Shown: positions 36,956-44,448, counted from the first letter of the stretch. The stretch: DNA of 64,000 nt from Burkholderiales bacterium (GCA_003963075.1 RXJV01000028.1:1-64000), one strand, 5' to 3'. Translations and numbers: made by a program. The notes: generated by a model not told the origin, from the sequence alone.

Positions 36956-38380
36956 ATGGCAAGGCCCCGCAACTCTGACGCGCCCGACCTGACGAAGCCC
37001 TGCAACCTGACGGCAGGCACCATCGAGCGGCTGACCTGCCCGCCCGGCAAAGCGCAGGCCTTTTTGCGCGATGCCGAAGGGAACGGGCTGCGGGTTCGCG
37101 TCACGCCGAAAGGGGCGAAGTCGTTTGTTTTCGAGCAGAGCCTGAAAAATAAGACCATCCGCCGCACCATCGGCGACGTGCGCGCTTGGAGCATTGAGGA
37201 GGCCCGCGCAGAGGCGAAGCGCCTCTCTCTGCTCCTGGACGCTGGCACCGACCCGCGCGAGGTGGACAAGGAAGCCGAAGCCGAGAAGGCGCGGAAGGCC
37301 GCAGAAGCCGAAGCGGCGCTGGCTGCAGCCGCAGCACTGGCCGTCACGGTTGGCGAGGTCTGGCCGGTCTACATGGCGAACGGCAAGCCAAAGCGCAAAG
37401 CAGCATGGAAGCCCCGTTATCGGGCCGACCTGATGAAAGCCGCCGCCCCCGGTGGCGAGCCACTTAAGCGGGGCAAGGGTGTTACGAAGCCGGGGCATCT
37501 GGCCGCATTGATGCCGCTTCCGCTGGCGGGCATTGACCAAGACACCATTCGCGACTGGTACATGAGCGAGGCGAAGCGCGCACCGATTCAAGCGGCCCGC
37601 GCCGTGGCGATGTTTTCGGGCTTTCTGTCGTGGTGTGCTACCCGCAAGGAATATCGAGCGCTTGTGAACAAGGAAGCAGCCCGCGCTAGCGAGCTGGGCG
37701 ACGTGCTGCCAGCATCTAAGCCGCGCACTGACGCCCTGGAAGCGGAGCAACTGGCCGCATGGTTCGCTGGAACCGGCAAACTGCGCAACCGTCACGCCGC
37801 CGCCTATCTGGTGGCACTGCTGATGACCGGGGCGCGTCGGGAGGAAATGGCCGGTCTGCGCTGGGAGGACGTGGACTTTCAGAATCGCCGCATGACCATC
37901 GCAGACAAGGTGGATGCCACCCGCATCATTCCGCTGGCCCCGTATCTGGCAAGTCTGCTGGAGTCATTGCCCCGCGTGGTGCTGGCTGACGGCAAGCAAA
38001 ACCCCTTTGTGTTCGCATCTGCGGTGACTCAGAAGGGCGAAAACAAGGGCCGCAGCCGTAGCGCATCGGGTCGCATCGCAGAGCCCCGCGCGTATCACGC
38101 GGACGTGCTGACCGAGGCAGGGCTACCCCATGTTTCGATTCACGGCCTGCGCCGTTCGTTCGCCTTGATGGGTGAAGCAGCCGGCGCGCCTGCCGGGGCG
38201 ATTGCGCAAATCATGGGCCACAGGCCTAGCGCCATTTCCGAGCGGTACAAACCGCGCCCCATCGGCGTGCTGGGTGAGTATCTGACGAGGGTGGAGGCCT
38301 TTATTCTGGAGAAGGCCGGGATTGCGTTCGAGGCAGCTGCAGCAAAGCCAATGGGCCTGCGGCTGGTTTCCGCCGCCTGA
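36956..38380 (+). CDS. int: Tyrosine-type site-specific integrase (P4/DUF4102 type)
   Basis: A 474-residue recombinase. N-terminal arm-binding DUF4102-like domain (~20-100), an alanine/glutamate-rich coiled linker (~104-130), core-binding domain (~131-235) and catalytic domain. Candidate catalytic residues: Arg294 in TGARREEMAGL, Lys318, His396-x-x-Arg399 in HGLRRSF, His422 in MGHRPS and Tyr431. It should insert and excise the island at tRNA-Thr. It lies at the end farthest from the intact tRNA. Confidence 0.93.
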   Translation: MARPRNSDAPDLTKPCNLTAGTIERLTCPPGKAQAFLRDAEGNGLRVRVTPKGAKSFVFEQSLKNKTIRRTIGDVRAWSIEEARAEAKRLSLLLDAGTDPREVDKEAEAEKARKAAEAEAALAAAAALAVTVGEVWPVYMANGKPKRKAAWKPRYRADLMKAAAPGGEPLKRGKGVTKPGHLAALMPLPLAGIDQDTIRDWYMSEAKRAPIQAARAVAMFSGFLSWCATRKEYRALVNKEAARASELGDVLPASKPRTDALEAEQLAAWFAGTGKLRNRHAAAYLVALLMTGARREEMAGLRWEDVDFQNRRMTIADKVDATRIIPLAPYLASLLESLPRVVLADGKQNPFVFASAVTQKGENKGRSRSASGRIAEPRAYHADVLTEAGLPHVSIHGLRRSFALMGEAAGAPAGAIAQIMGHRPSAISERYKPRPIGVLGEYLTRVEAFILEKAGIAFEAAAAKPMGLRLVSAA

Positions 38381-38492
38381 CCGTTTATCGTTTCTGCCCC
38401 AGCTAGGCCCGGCCGCAAACCGTGCTGAACGCCGCGCCCCCCCCGTCGCGGCCCGCTGGGGCTCTTTCAATCGGGGTGCATCGGGGGATGCA

Positions 38493-39413
38493 GTGGACGA
38501 ACAGGAACCGACGCCGATTGACCCTATCGCTACCCAGGCTGACCGCTTGGAAAAGGCGCTAGCTGAGTTGGAAGCCCGAAAGAAGGCAGCCGCCGAACTG
38601 GCCGCCAAAAGTGCGCCACAACTGGAGCGACTGAATGCACTGCAGGCCAAGCTCGAAGCCCTTCCCCAGAACGAGCGGCGCGAAGTGTTGAATGCCCTGG
38701 GACTGCACAAGAAATCGGCGGCACCAGTGATAACGCCGCTGAAAGGTGGCGGGTTTGTCGGGCGGCCTGCGCCACAAAAGCGGCCGGCACGCTGGGCCTT
38801 GTGGCTCAAGATTCCTAGAGTGGAACTATGGCAGGCTGTGCTCTTGTCTTTGGCTATCGAGCCCGACGATTTTTTGCGGGATGAAGCATGCGGCAGGGTG
38901 CCCGATGCGCCTATGTCTATGTCGTTCTGCCGATTGCCGGACGAATACTTCTCCCGGCGCGAGGACTGCATGCGTGCATTGAGCACTGAGGGCCCGATTC
39001 GACCTCAAGGGCCACTCTATGCAGGCATTTTGCGGAGTACGCGATGCCCTGTGCTGTTGGCGGAAGTGGCGGCCTTTCTCGCGTCATTCGGCGCGACCGT
39101 ACCGACTGAGATGCAAGCAATGCCGGCCGCGAGCGAATCCGAAGAGCCCGACCAGTCGGGTAGCGCGGAAATGGCCCCGGTGCAACGCTGGCAGGCACAG
39201 GACCGCGCGATTCTTAACGCTATCGAGGCCCTAGGGCTTAAGGCGCGGGCGCTGCCGCGCACTCAGGCGGGCAAGCCGGGGGCCAAGATGGAAATTCGGC
39301 GGGCGCTCAAGGACCATCCGCTATTCGTTGGAGAAAAGGTTTTTGATAAGGCATGGGAAAGGCTGCGTGCCGCTGGGGACGTAGGCGATGCCTCCTCCCC
39401 CGCTTTGGGGTAG
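38493..39413 (+). CDS. Hypothetical protein of integrative elements
   Basis: An estimated 306-residue protein starting at GTG 38493, the first in-frame start downstream of the integrase stop, with a GGGGGA site just upstream. It has an N-terminal coiled coil (ATQADRLEKALAELEARKKAAAEL), a central segment (VELWQAVLLSLAIEPDDF) of a type common in phage-related hypotheticals beside integrases, and a C-terminal helical part (KMEIRRALKDHPLFVG, FDKAWERLRAAGDV) that looks DNA- or protein-binding. An inverted repeat GCCCCAGC/GCTGGGGC (38396-38403, 38455-38462) precedes it. Function unknown. Confidence 0.6.
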   Translation: MDEQEPTPIDPIATQADRLEKALAELEARKKAAAELAAKSAPQLERLNALQAKLEALPQNERREVLNALGLHKKSAAPVITPLKGGGFVGRPAPQKRPARWALWLKIPRVELWQAVLLSLAIEPDDFLRDEACGRVPDAPMSMSFCRLPDEYFSRREDCMRALSTEGPIRPQGPLYAGILRSTRCPVLLAEVAAFLASFGATVPTEMQAMPAASESEEPDQSGSAEMAPVQRWQAQDRAILNAIEALGLKARALPRTQAGKPGAKMEIRRALKDHPLFVGEKVFDKAWERLRAAGDVGDASSPALG

Positions 39414-39430
39414 AGGGGGAGGGTAAGGGG
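39407..39430 (+). other. G-quadruplex-type motif at the end of the 38493 gene
   Basis: Four G-runs (GGGG-TAGA-GGGGG-A-GGG-TAA-GGGG) with loops of 1-4 nt. The stop codon TAG of the upstream gene is inside the first loop. It could stall transcription or replication, or be chance in a purine-rich spacer. Confidence 0.5.
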
Positions 39431-39508
39431 AGGCTGGCGGGGTACGGCTAGGGGGAGAAATCCTGCGGAATCACATCAACAGGCAGCAATGCCGAAAGGT
39501 AGTGATTC

Positions 39509-39754
39509 ATGCAAACCGACACCCACCCCAGCAGCGAGGCCCGGATGGGCTCAAACGCTGCACCCTTCCCGCCGCTGGAACTTGAGAACCGTCCCACCGT
39601 AGCGACCGACCAGGCCGCTTACTACCTGACCCGCCAGCAGCAGACGCTTAGAGGCTGGGCCTGCCGCGAGGATGGCCCGCTGCGCCCACTGCGCATAAAT
39701 GGCCGGTTAGCCTGGAAAACCGCCGACTTGCGCCGCCTTCTGGGGGTCGCATGA
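39509..39754 (+). CDS. Small helix-turn-helix DNA-binding protein (AlpA/excisionase-like)
   Basis: An 81-residue protein whose C-terminal 50 residues (TVATDQAAYYLTRQQQTLRGWA, RINGRLAWKTADLRRLLG) follow the MerR-like winged-helix pattern of AlpA and phage excisionases: a DNA-recognition helix, a wing and a final helix. As the only such gene near the integrase it is the best candidate for the recombination directionality factor. A purine-rich AAAGG lies upstream of the ATG. Its stop overlaps the next start (ATGA). Confidence 0.68.
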   Translation: MQTDTHPSSEARMGSNAAPFPPLELENRPTVATDQAAYYLTRQQQTLRGWACREDGPLRPLRINGRLAWKTADLRRLLGVA

Positions 39755-40137
39755 AGAAAGCCCCCGCACCGACCAAGACGCAAGGGGCTTTCGGCGAACA
39801 GCTTTCATTCTTGCCGCCGCCGCCATTCTGCCCAACATGGCCCACCCGTGGAACCCTGGCCGATAGGGCGCTGGGCATGCTCATGGATGGCCGAAAGATT
39901 GACCATCCGGACTTTGAAGGCAGCACGCAAAGCTGGCGACTCGGAGCTGTGATTTTCACGCTGCGCTCGCTGGGCTGGCCGGTGGAAACCATCGAGATAT
40001 TGAGCCCGACGCCCGATTGCCCTGACCGCGTGATTGCGCTGTATCACTTGCCGGGCAAGTACGTCGCCGAAGCCCTGGCAATCAATGGCCGCCCGCGCGC
40101 CCCGGCGAATGGAGGTGCCCATGCTGCTAGCAAGTGA
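39751..40137 (+). CDS. Small hypothetical, probable winged-helix protein
   Basis: A 128-residue protein. The central region (GTLADRALGMLMDGRKIDHPDF, STQSWRLGAVIFTLRSLGWPVETIEI) matches a pattern often seen in element-encoded helix-turn-helix proteins next to primases. No enzyme motif is seen. The start overlaps the upstream stop (ATGA) and its end overlaps the PriCT-2 gene by 17 bp. Confidence 0.6.
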   Translation: MKKAPAPTKTQGAFGEQLSFLPPPPFCPTWPTRGTLADRALGMLMDGRKIDHPDFEGSTQSWRLGAVIFTLRSLGWPVETIEILSPTPDCPDRVIALYHLPGKYVAEALAINGRPRAPANGGAHAASK

Positions 40138-40447
40138 CACCGACCGCGCCCGCGATGCTCTGCAACACATCCCGGCCGACCTGCCCCGTGATGAGTGGGT
40201 ATGCGTGCTAATGGCTGCACAGGCTGCGGGCCTGGACGCTGACACGGTCAACGACTGGAGCGCACAGGCGGGCAACTATGACGAACGTGCCTTCCGCGAC
40301 ACATGGCGAAGCATCAAGCCGGGCAAGGGTGTGGGGGCCGGAACCTTGTTCAAAAAGGCCGCAGAGCATGGCAGCTACGGCAAGCGCCGAGAGCGCCCCA
40401 TACAGGCCCCAGAACGGTCCAGGAAGGCCGCAGAGCCGCCGCGCTAG
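40121..40447 (+). CDS. PriCT-2 domain protein, N-terminal piece of a split replication protein
   Basis: A 108-residue protein nearly filled by a PriCT-2 (primase C-terminal 2) domain: RARDALQHIPADLPRDEWVC, DTVNDWSAQAGNYDERAFRDTWRSIKP. GGAGGT at 40111-40116 gives a strong start. It ends in a TAG at 40445-40447; the next codons (cct agc cct ggc) read in the same frame straight into ATG 40460. Related proteins usually carry PriCT-2, TOPRIM and helicase domains in one chain, so this may be a recent nonsense mutation, a real split or a readthrough site. Confidence 0.72.
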   Translation: MLLASDTDRARDALQHIPADLPRDEWVCVLMAAQAAGLDADTVNDWSAQAGNYDERAFRDTWRSIKPGKGVGAGTLFKKAAEHGSYGKRRERPIQAPERSRKAAEPPR

Positions 40448-40459
40448 CCTAGCCCTGGC

Positions 40460-42103
40460 ATGGGCGCTGCCGAGGTCTGGGAGCGCTGCAAAGCCGCCAG
40501 CCCGTCGCATGGCTACATCCTGGCAAAGCGGGGTGTGCCTGACGGGCTGCGCGTGGTGCCTGCGGGTGACCCGCTCAAGGTGGCCGGGCTGCCGATGGCT
40601 GGCGCGCTGGTGGTGCCCGTGGTGCCGCTCGCTGGTGGCGAGCCGGTGAGCCTGCAGTTCATCGGCGCGCCAGAGCAGGCAGCCGCATGGAAGGCCCAGG
40701 GCAAGCCGTCAAAGCTGAACCTGCCGGGCTCGCCTGTTTCGGGTGGCTTTGTGGTGGGCGACCTGCGGCCCGGTGACCCGGTGCTGATATGCGAGGGCAT
40801 CGGGCAGGCGTGGGCCTGTTGGCAGGCGACCGGCTGCGCTGCGGTGGTGAGCTTTGGAGCTGGCCGGATGAAAGCTGTAGCGACCGAACTGCGCGAGCGC
40901 GACCCGGCTGCGCGGCTGGTGCTGGTGCCGGACGTGGGCAAGGAAGCGCAAGCCGAAGCCATCGCACGCGAGGTGCGCGGGGAGTGGGTGCAAATGCCTG
41001 ATGGCTGGCCCCAAAACAGCGACGTGAACGACCTAGCCCAGCGTGACGGCATTGAAGCCCTTGACGCACTGCTAGGGGCCACGCGAAAGCCTGAACAGCG
41101 CTTCAAGCTGCTAGGAGGTGCCGACCTTCAAGCCCTGCCGTCGCTGGCCTGGAGGGTTCGGGGTGTGCTGCCTGCGCTGGGGCTGGCTGCGCTGTATGGG
41201 CCGAGTGCATCGGGGAAGTCGTTTCTCGCGCTTGACATGGCCGCCGCGATTGCCGAGGGCAGCCGGTGGTTTGACTGTCGGGTCACTGCCGCGCCCGTCG
41301 TCTATGCCGCGCTGGAGGGTGAGGCGGGATTCAGGCTGCGGGTGCAGGCATGGGAGCAGAGCAAGGCCCGCAAGTTGCCCCAGGGCCTGCGCATGGTGCT
41401 GCAGCCGTTCAAGCTGACCGATGCGGATGACGTGCGCGACCTGGCGCTGGTGGTGCCCGCTGGTGCGGTGGTGTTTCTTGACACTCTGAACCGCGCTGCG
41501 CCGACCGCCGATGAAAACTCAAGCCGCGACATGGGCGAAATTCTGGAGGCCGCGAAGGCGCTACAGAGCCTGACCGGCGGGCTGGTGGTGCTGGTTCACC
41601 ATACCGGCAAGGACTCGACCAAGGGCCTGCGGGGGCATAGCTCGCTGTTTGCTGCGATGGATGCCGCCGTGGAAGTCTCACGCGATGGCGACCGCCGCGA
41701 ATGGAAGGTGGCAAAGAGCAAGGACGGGCAAGACGGCGACGCGCAGCCCTTCCGGCTGGACGTGGTGGCGCTGGGCCTGGATGCACACGGCGACGAAATC
41801 ACGTCATGCGTGGTGCAGGCCGATGAACAGGCTGACGAAGTGCGCCGGGTGAAGCTGCCCCAGGGTGGAAATCAGCGGCTGGTGCTTGAAGCTCTGCGAC
41901 CAATGTTCAAGGATGGGCAGATAGGCAAACCAGGAGCGCCGCCGCTGCGACCCTGCATCGCGCTTGAAGCCGCCATCCTGGCCGCTGGGGCTCGCCTGAC
42001 CTGCCCGACTGACCGCCGAACTGAGCGCACCAGAGATGCGATTACGGGGCTGGTTGCGCGTGGAGTCCTGGGCTGCAATGAGGGGTGGCTATGGCTCGTC
42101 TGA
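40460..42103 (+). CDS. TOPRIM primase - RepA-like AAA helicase
   Basis: A 547-residue replication protein. Residues ~5-200 hold a TOPRIM domain (Glu112 in LICEGIGQA, Asp158 in LVLVPDVGKE). Residues ~225-430 form a RepA/AAA_25 hexameric helicase core with Walker A GPSASGKS (~247-254) and Walker B VVFLDTLNRA (Asp341), then VLVHHTGKDSTKGLRG. The C-terminal ~90 residues look winged-helix. It should prime and unwind the excised element. No ribosome binding site precedes ATG 40460, which favours either readthrough from the PriCT-2 frame or coupled re-initiation. Confidence 0.85.
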   Translation: MGAAEVWERCKAASPSHGYILAKRGVPDGLRVVPAGDPLKVAGLPMAGALVVPVVPLAGGEPVSLQFIGAPEQAAAWKAQGKPSKLNLPGSPVSGGFVVGDLRPGDPVLICEGIGQAWACWQATGCAAVVSFGAGRMKAVATELRERDPAARLVLVPDVGKEAQAEAIAREVRGEWVQMPDGWPQNSDVNDLAQRDGIEALDALLGATRKPEQRFKLLGGADLQALPSLAWRVRGVLPALGLAALYGPSASGKSFLALDMAAAIAEGSRWFDCRVTAAPVVYAALEGEAGFRLRVQAWEQSKARKLPQGLRMVLQPFKLTDADDVRDLALVVPAGAVVFLDTLNRAAPTADENSSRDMGEILEAAKALQSLTGGLVVLVHHTGKDSTKGLRGHSSLFAAMDAAVEVSRDGDRREWKVAKSKDGQDGDAQPFRLDVVALGLDAHGDEITSCVVQADEQADEVRRVKLPQGGNQRLVLEALRPMFKDGQIGKPGAPPLRPCIALEAAILAAGARLTCPTDRRTERTRDAITGLVARGVLGCNEGWLWLV

Positions 42104-42106
42104 CGC

Positions 42107-42200
42107 CCCGAAATTCCCCGTTTTCACCGTTTTCGGGGATTCCCAGGCCCGAAATTCCCCGCTCCCCCTATAGGGGAGAGGGATTCCGGGGGAAGTTTCT
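42107..42200. repeat. Iteron-like repeat cluster, candidate replication origin
   Basis: CCCGAAATTCCCCG occurs twice (42107-42120, 42148-42161). The shorter CGGGGATTCCC (42134-42144) lies between them, partly inverted, and a degenerate inverted copy spans about 42186-42200. A 6-bp hairpin CTCCCC-CTATA-GGGGAG (42162-42178) follows the second copy. The cluster directly follows the primase-helicase gene. Confidence 0.5.
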
Positions 42201-42214
42201 GGGAAGGTGGTTCT

Positions 42215-42319
42215 ATGGCTGCTGACCTGTTCGGCCTAGAGCATCAAGAACCCCGCTGCAATGACCGCAAGGAAGCCGCCGCACTGCTGGATGTGCTGCG
42301 CGAACTCCAAAACCTGTGA
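42215..42319 (+). CDS. Small hypothetical protein, 34 residues
   Basis: Begins MAADLFGLEH and ends in a leucine-rich helix (KEAAALLDVLRELQNL). GGGAAGG about 8 nt upstream of ATG 42215 is a fair ribosome binding site and the stop lies 8 bp before the next gene's ATG. It lies in the element's gene train with no conflicting gene. Confidence 0.42.
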   Translation: MAADLFGLEHQEPRCNDRKEAAALLDVLRELQNL

Positions 42320-42327
42320 GACAAGAC

Positions 42328-43050
42328 ATGACACAACCAAACGCACCAAAGAAGAAAAGCCGCGCCAAGGCCAACGCACCTAGACAACCGCCCGCAACTG
42401 CCCCCGCCAAGTCCAAAGGCTGGACGCTGGAGACTCCGCCCGACGCGCCCGGCCAGACGCACGACCAACTGATGGCGAAGGTCGCATCGGTTGGTGTTGT
42501 GGGCAATGCCCGCTCGCTGGTGATGTTTGGCGAAGCGACGTTCGGCGAGTTGTCTTTGACCGATTGCGCGAAGGTGCTGACGGCAACGGCCCAGGGATTC
42601 AACGACGGCGACCTATCGGCAGCCGTGACCATGCTGTCATCGCAGGCAGTGGCGCTAAATGCGATGTTTGGCGAGTTGGCCCGGCGTTCTGCCCTGAACA
42701 TGGGCGAGTACATCGATGCGAGCGAGCGTTACATGCGGCTGGCTCTAAAGGTGCAGGGACAGTGCCGCGCCACGCTGGAAGCGCTGGCTGCCATCAAAAA
42801 CCCGCCCGTGGTCTTTGCACGGCAAGCCAACATCAACAACGGCGGGCAGCAGCAGGTGAACAACGGGGCCGTGCTGCCTACAAACGCGGAAGCCACGCAC
42901 GCGGAGAAAACCGTTTCTGAGCCGAACGAACTTTTAGAGGACCTGACAGATGGCCGCACGCAACTGGACACCAGAGCAACGACAACAACAGGCCGAGCGA
43001 ATCCGGGCCTGGAGCCCTTGGGAGCAGTCAACCGGCCCGCGAAGCCCTAA
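42328..43050 (+). CDS. Hypothetical phage/plasmid-type protein
   Basis: A 240-residue protein: a basic disordered N-terminus (APKKKSRAKANAPRQPP), a helical core (~45-150) and a Gln/Asn-rich patch (RQANINNGGQQQVNNG) followed by an acidic tail. This combination is common among phage- and island-encoded hypotheticals found before small 'HGG-type' proteins. The last 101 bp overlap the next gene in another frame. ATG 42328 preferred to GTG 42316. Confidence 0.6.
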   Translation: MTQPNAPKKKSRAKANAPRQPPATAPAKSKGWTLETPPDAPGQTHDQLMAKVASVGVVGNARSLVMFGEATFGELSLTDCAKVLTATAQGFNDGDLSAAVTMLSSQAVALNAMFGELARRSALNMGEYIDASERYMRLALKVQGQCRATLEALAAIKNPPVVFARQANINNGGQQQVNNGAVLPTNAEATHAEKTVSEPNELLEDLTDGRTQLDTRATTTTGRANPGLEPLGAVNRPAKP

Positions 43051-43159
43051 AGGCAAGGCAAAGGCATCTCGCAATGCGTACAAGGGCGGGCATCGGGAAA
43101 TGTTGCGGGGACTGGCCCGCCTGTTGCGCAAAATGCGTGAGGGCCTGGACGGGTTCTAG
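42950..43159 (+). CDS. Small basic hypothetical protein of mobile elements
   Basis: A 69-residue basic protein with the recurrent phage/plasmid pattern WTPEQRQQQAERIRAW, SPWEQSTGPRSPKGKAKASRNAYKGGHR and a final LARLLRKMREGL. Likely nucleic-acid binding. AGAGG lies ~10 nt before the ATG. It shares 101 bp with the end of the previous gene. Confidence 0.7.
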   Translation: MAARNWTPEQRQQQAERIRAWSPWEQSTGPRSPKGKAKASRNAYKGGHREMLRGLARLLRKMREGLDGF

Positions 43160-43234
43160 CCGCTGACAACCGACAACACATTGAGCCCGGCCGCTGCGCC
43201 GGGCTTGTCGTTTCTGGGGTCAAAACTCCGTGCC

Positions 43235-43256
43235 GCCCCTACACAGCCCCTACATG
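43235..43256 (+). repeat. Right tandem arm-type repeats
   Basis: GCCCCTACACA followed at once by GCCCCTACATG; same 11-bp units and orientation as at 36917-36938, here 56 bp inside the right attachment repeat. Confidence 0.65.
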
Positions 43257-43261
43257 AGCCC

Positions 43262-43297
43262 CAGAAACAACAAAGCCCAGCGGGTAAGACTGGGCTA
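43262..43297 (-). terminator. Element-supplied terminator for the reconstituted tRNA-Thr
   Basis: Minus strand: AGCCCAG (43290-43296) / CTGGGCT (43274-43280), 9-nt loop, followed by TTGTTGTTTCT. It follows the tRNA 3' end by 16 bp and functionally replaces the chromosomal terminator displaced to 36691-36732. Confidence 0.72.
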
Positions 43298-43311
43298 AGT
43301 GCTTGATTTCA

Positions 43312-43362
43312 TTGGTGCCGGCAAGAGGAGTCGAACCCCCGACCTTCGCATTACGAATGCGC
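43312..43362. repeat. Right attachment repeat, forms the 3' part of intact tRNA-Thr
   Basis: Identical to 36740-36790 over 51 bp; supplied by the element on integration, so the tRNA stays functional. Confidence 0.93.
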
Positions 43363-43388
43363 TGCTCTACCAACTGAGCTATGCCGGC
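43313..43388 (-). tRNA. thrW: tRNA-Thr (anticodon CGT)
   Basis: A 76-nt cloverleaf including encoded CCA. Acceptor stem GCCGGCA / TGCCGGC, D-arm GCTC-GAGC, anticodon loop TTCGTAA with CGT at 43353-43355, T-arm GGGGG-TTCGACT-CCTCT. It closely matches E. coli thrW, a known phage integration target. It reads codon ACG. Confidence 0.97.
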
Positions 43389-43411
43389 CATGACTTGGAA
43401 GTCAGCCCAAG

Positions 43412-43417
43412 ATTATA
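43412..43417 (-). promoter_or_regulatory. -10 hexamer TATAAT of tRNA-Thr
   Basis: A perfect TATAAT on the minus strand, 23 nt before the tRNA 5' end, overlapping the fbp stop codon. No clear -35. Confidence 0.6.
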
Positions 43418-44438
43418 GCGACTCTTTCTGAATCGCCTCGGCGTGGTAGCTGCGAATGCGTTCAACCTCGTGCTTCGAGCCCAGCGCCACGGCCACGCGC
43501 TCGTGCAGCTTGGTGGGCTTGAGGTCGAGGATGCGTTCGCTGCCGTTCGTGGCTGCGCCGCCCGCCTGCTCGACGATGAAGGCCATCGGGTTGGCCTCGT
43601 ACATCAGGCGCAGCTTGCCCGGCTTGTCGGGCTCACGCTGGTCCCAGGGGTAGAGGAAAACGCCGCCGCGGGTCAGGATGCGGTGCACATCGGCCACCAT
43701 GCTGGCCACCCAGCGCATGTTGAAGTCCTTGCCGCGGGGGCCGGTGCTGCCGGCCAGGCATTCGTCGATGTAGCGCTTCACCGGCGGCGCCCAGTGGCGC
43801 ATGTTGGACATGTTGATCGCGAACTCCTTCGTGTCCTCGGGAATGCGCACCTGCTCTTGCGTCAGCACCCAGGAGCCGGTCTCGCGGTCCAGCGTGAAGA
43901 CGGCGACGCCTTCGCCGACCGTCAGCACCAGCGTGCTCTGCGGGCCGTAGACGCAGTAGCCGGCCGCTGCCTGCTGCTTTCCGGGTTGCAGGAAGTCGTC
44001 CTCAGACACGCCGCGGGCATGGCCCACCTTGCGCAGCACGCTGAAGATGGTGCCGATGCTGACGTTCACGTCGATGTTGCTGGAGCCATCGAGCGGATCG
44101 AACAGCAGCAGGTACTCGCCCTGCGGGTAGCGGTTGGGCACGACGTAGATCCCGTCCATCTCCTCGCTGGCCATGGCCGCGAGGTGGCCGCCCCATTCGT
44201 TGGCCTCGATCAGCACCTCGTTGGCAATGATGTCGAGCTTCTTCTGCACCTCGCCCTGCACGTTCTCGCTGCCGGCGGTGCCAAGCACATCACCGAGGGC
44301 GCCCTTATTGACGGCGATCGCGATGCGCTTGCAGGCGCGCGCGACGATCTCGATCAGCAGCCGCAGCTCCTGCGGGATATGGCCGTGCTCGCGCTGCTGC
44401 TCGATCAGGTATTGGGTCAGGCTGGTTTGGCGGGCCAT
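43413..44438 (-). CDS. fbp: Fructose-1,6-bisphosphatase class 1
   Basis: A 341-residue gluconeogenic enzyme. Metal and active-site segments: [21 protein letters not shown], and GGVFLYP with [25 protein letters not shown]. The ATG at 44438 follows GGGAGCGAA; an in-frame ATG at 44441 directly precedes it. The longer in-frame ORF runs antisense into pepN and is not part of the gene. Confidence 0.96.
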   Translation of the reverse strand: MARQTSLTQYLIEQQREHGHIPQELRLLIEIVARACKRIAIAVNKGALGDVLGTAGSENVQGEVQKKLDIIANEVLIEANEWGGHLAAMASEEMDGIYVVPNRYPQGEYLLLFDPLDGSSNIDVNVSIGTIFSVLRKVGHARGVSEDDFLQPGKQQAAAGYCVYGPQSTLVLTVGEGVAVFTLDRETGSWVLTQEQVRIPEDTKEFAINMSNMRHWAPPVKRYIDECLAGSTGPRGKDFNMRWVASMVADVHRILTRGGVFLYPWDQREPDKPGKLRLMYEANPMAFIVEQAGGAATNGSERILDLKPTKLHERVAVALGSKHEVERIRSYHAEAIQKESL

Positions 44439-44448
44439 CATTTCGCTC

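Larger units (their letters stand above)
36740..43362. mobile_element. 6.6 kb integrative element in tRNA-Thr(CGT)
   Basis: Bounded by identical 51-bp direct repeats (36740-36790, 43312-43362) that are the 3' part of tRNA-Thr. Content left to right: tyrosine integrase, unknown protein, two small DNA-binding-type proteins, PriCT-2 protein, TOPRIM-AAA helicase, repeat cluster, small protein, and an overlapping pair of phage/plasmid-type hypotheticals. The genes all read rightward and are packed with overlaps. No relaxase, terminase, capsid, toxin-antitoxin or resistance gene is recognised, so it appears to be a minimal replicating island that would need a helper to move between cells. Confidence 0.92.
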
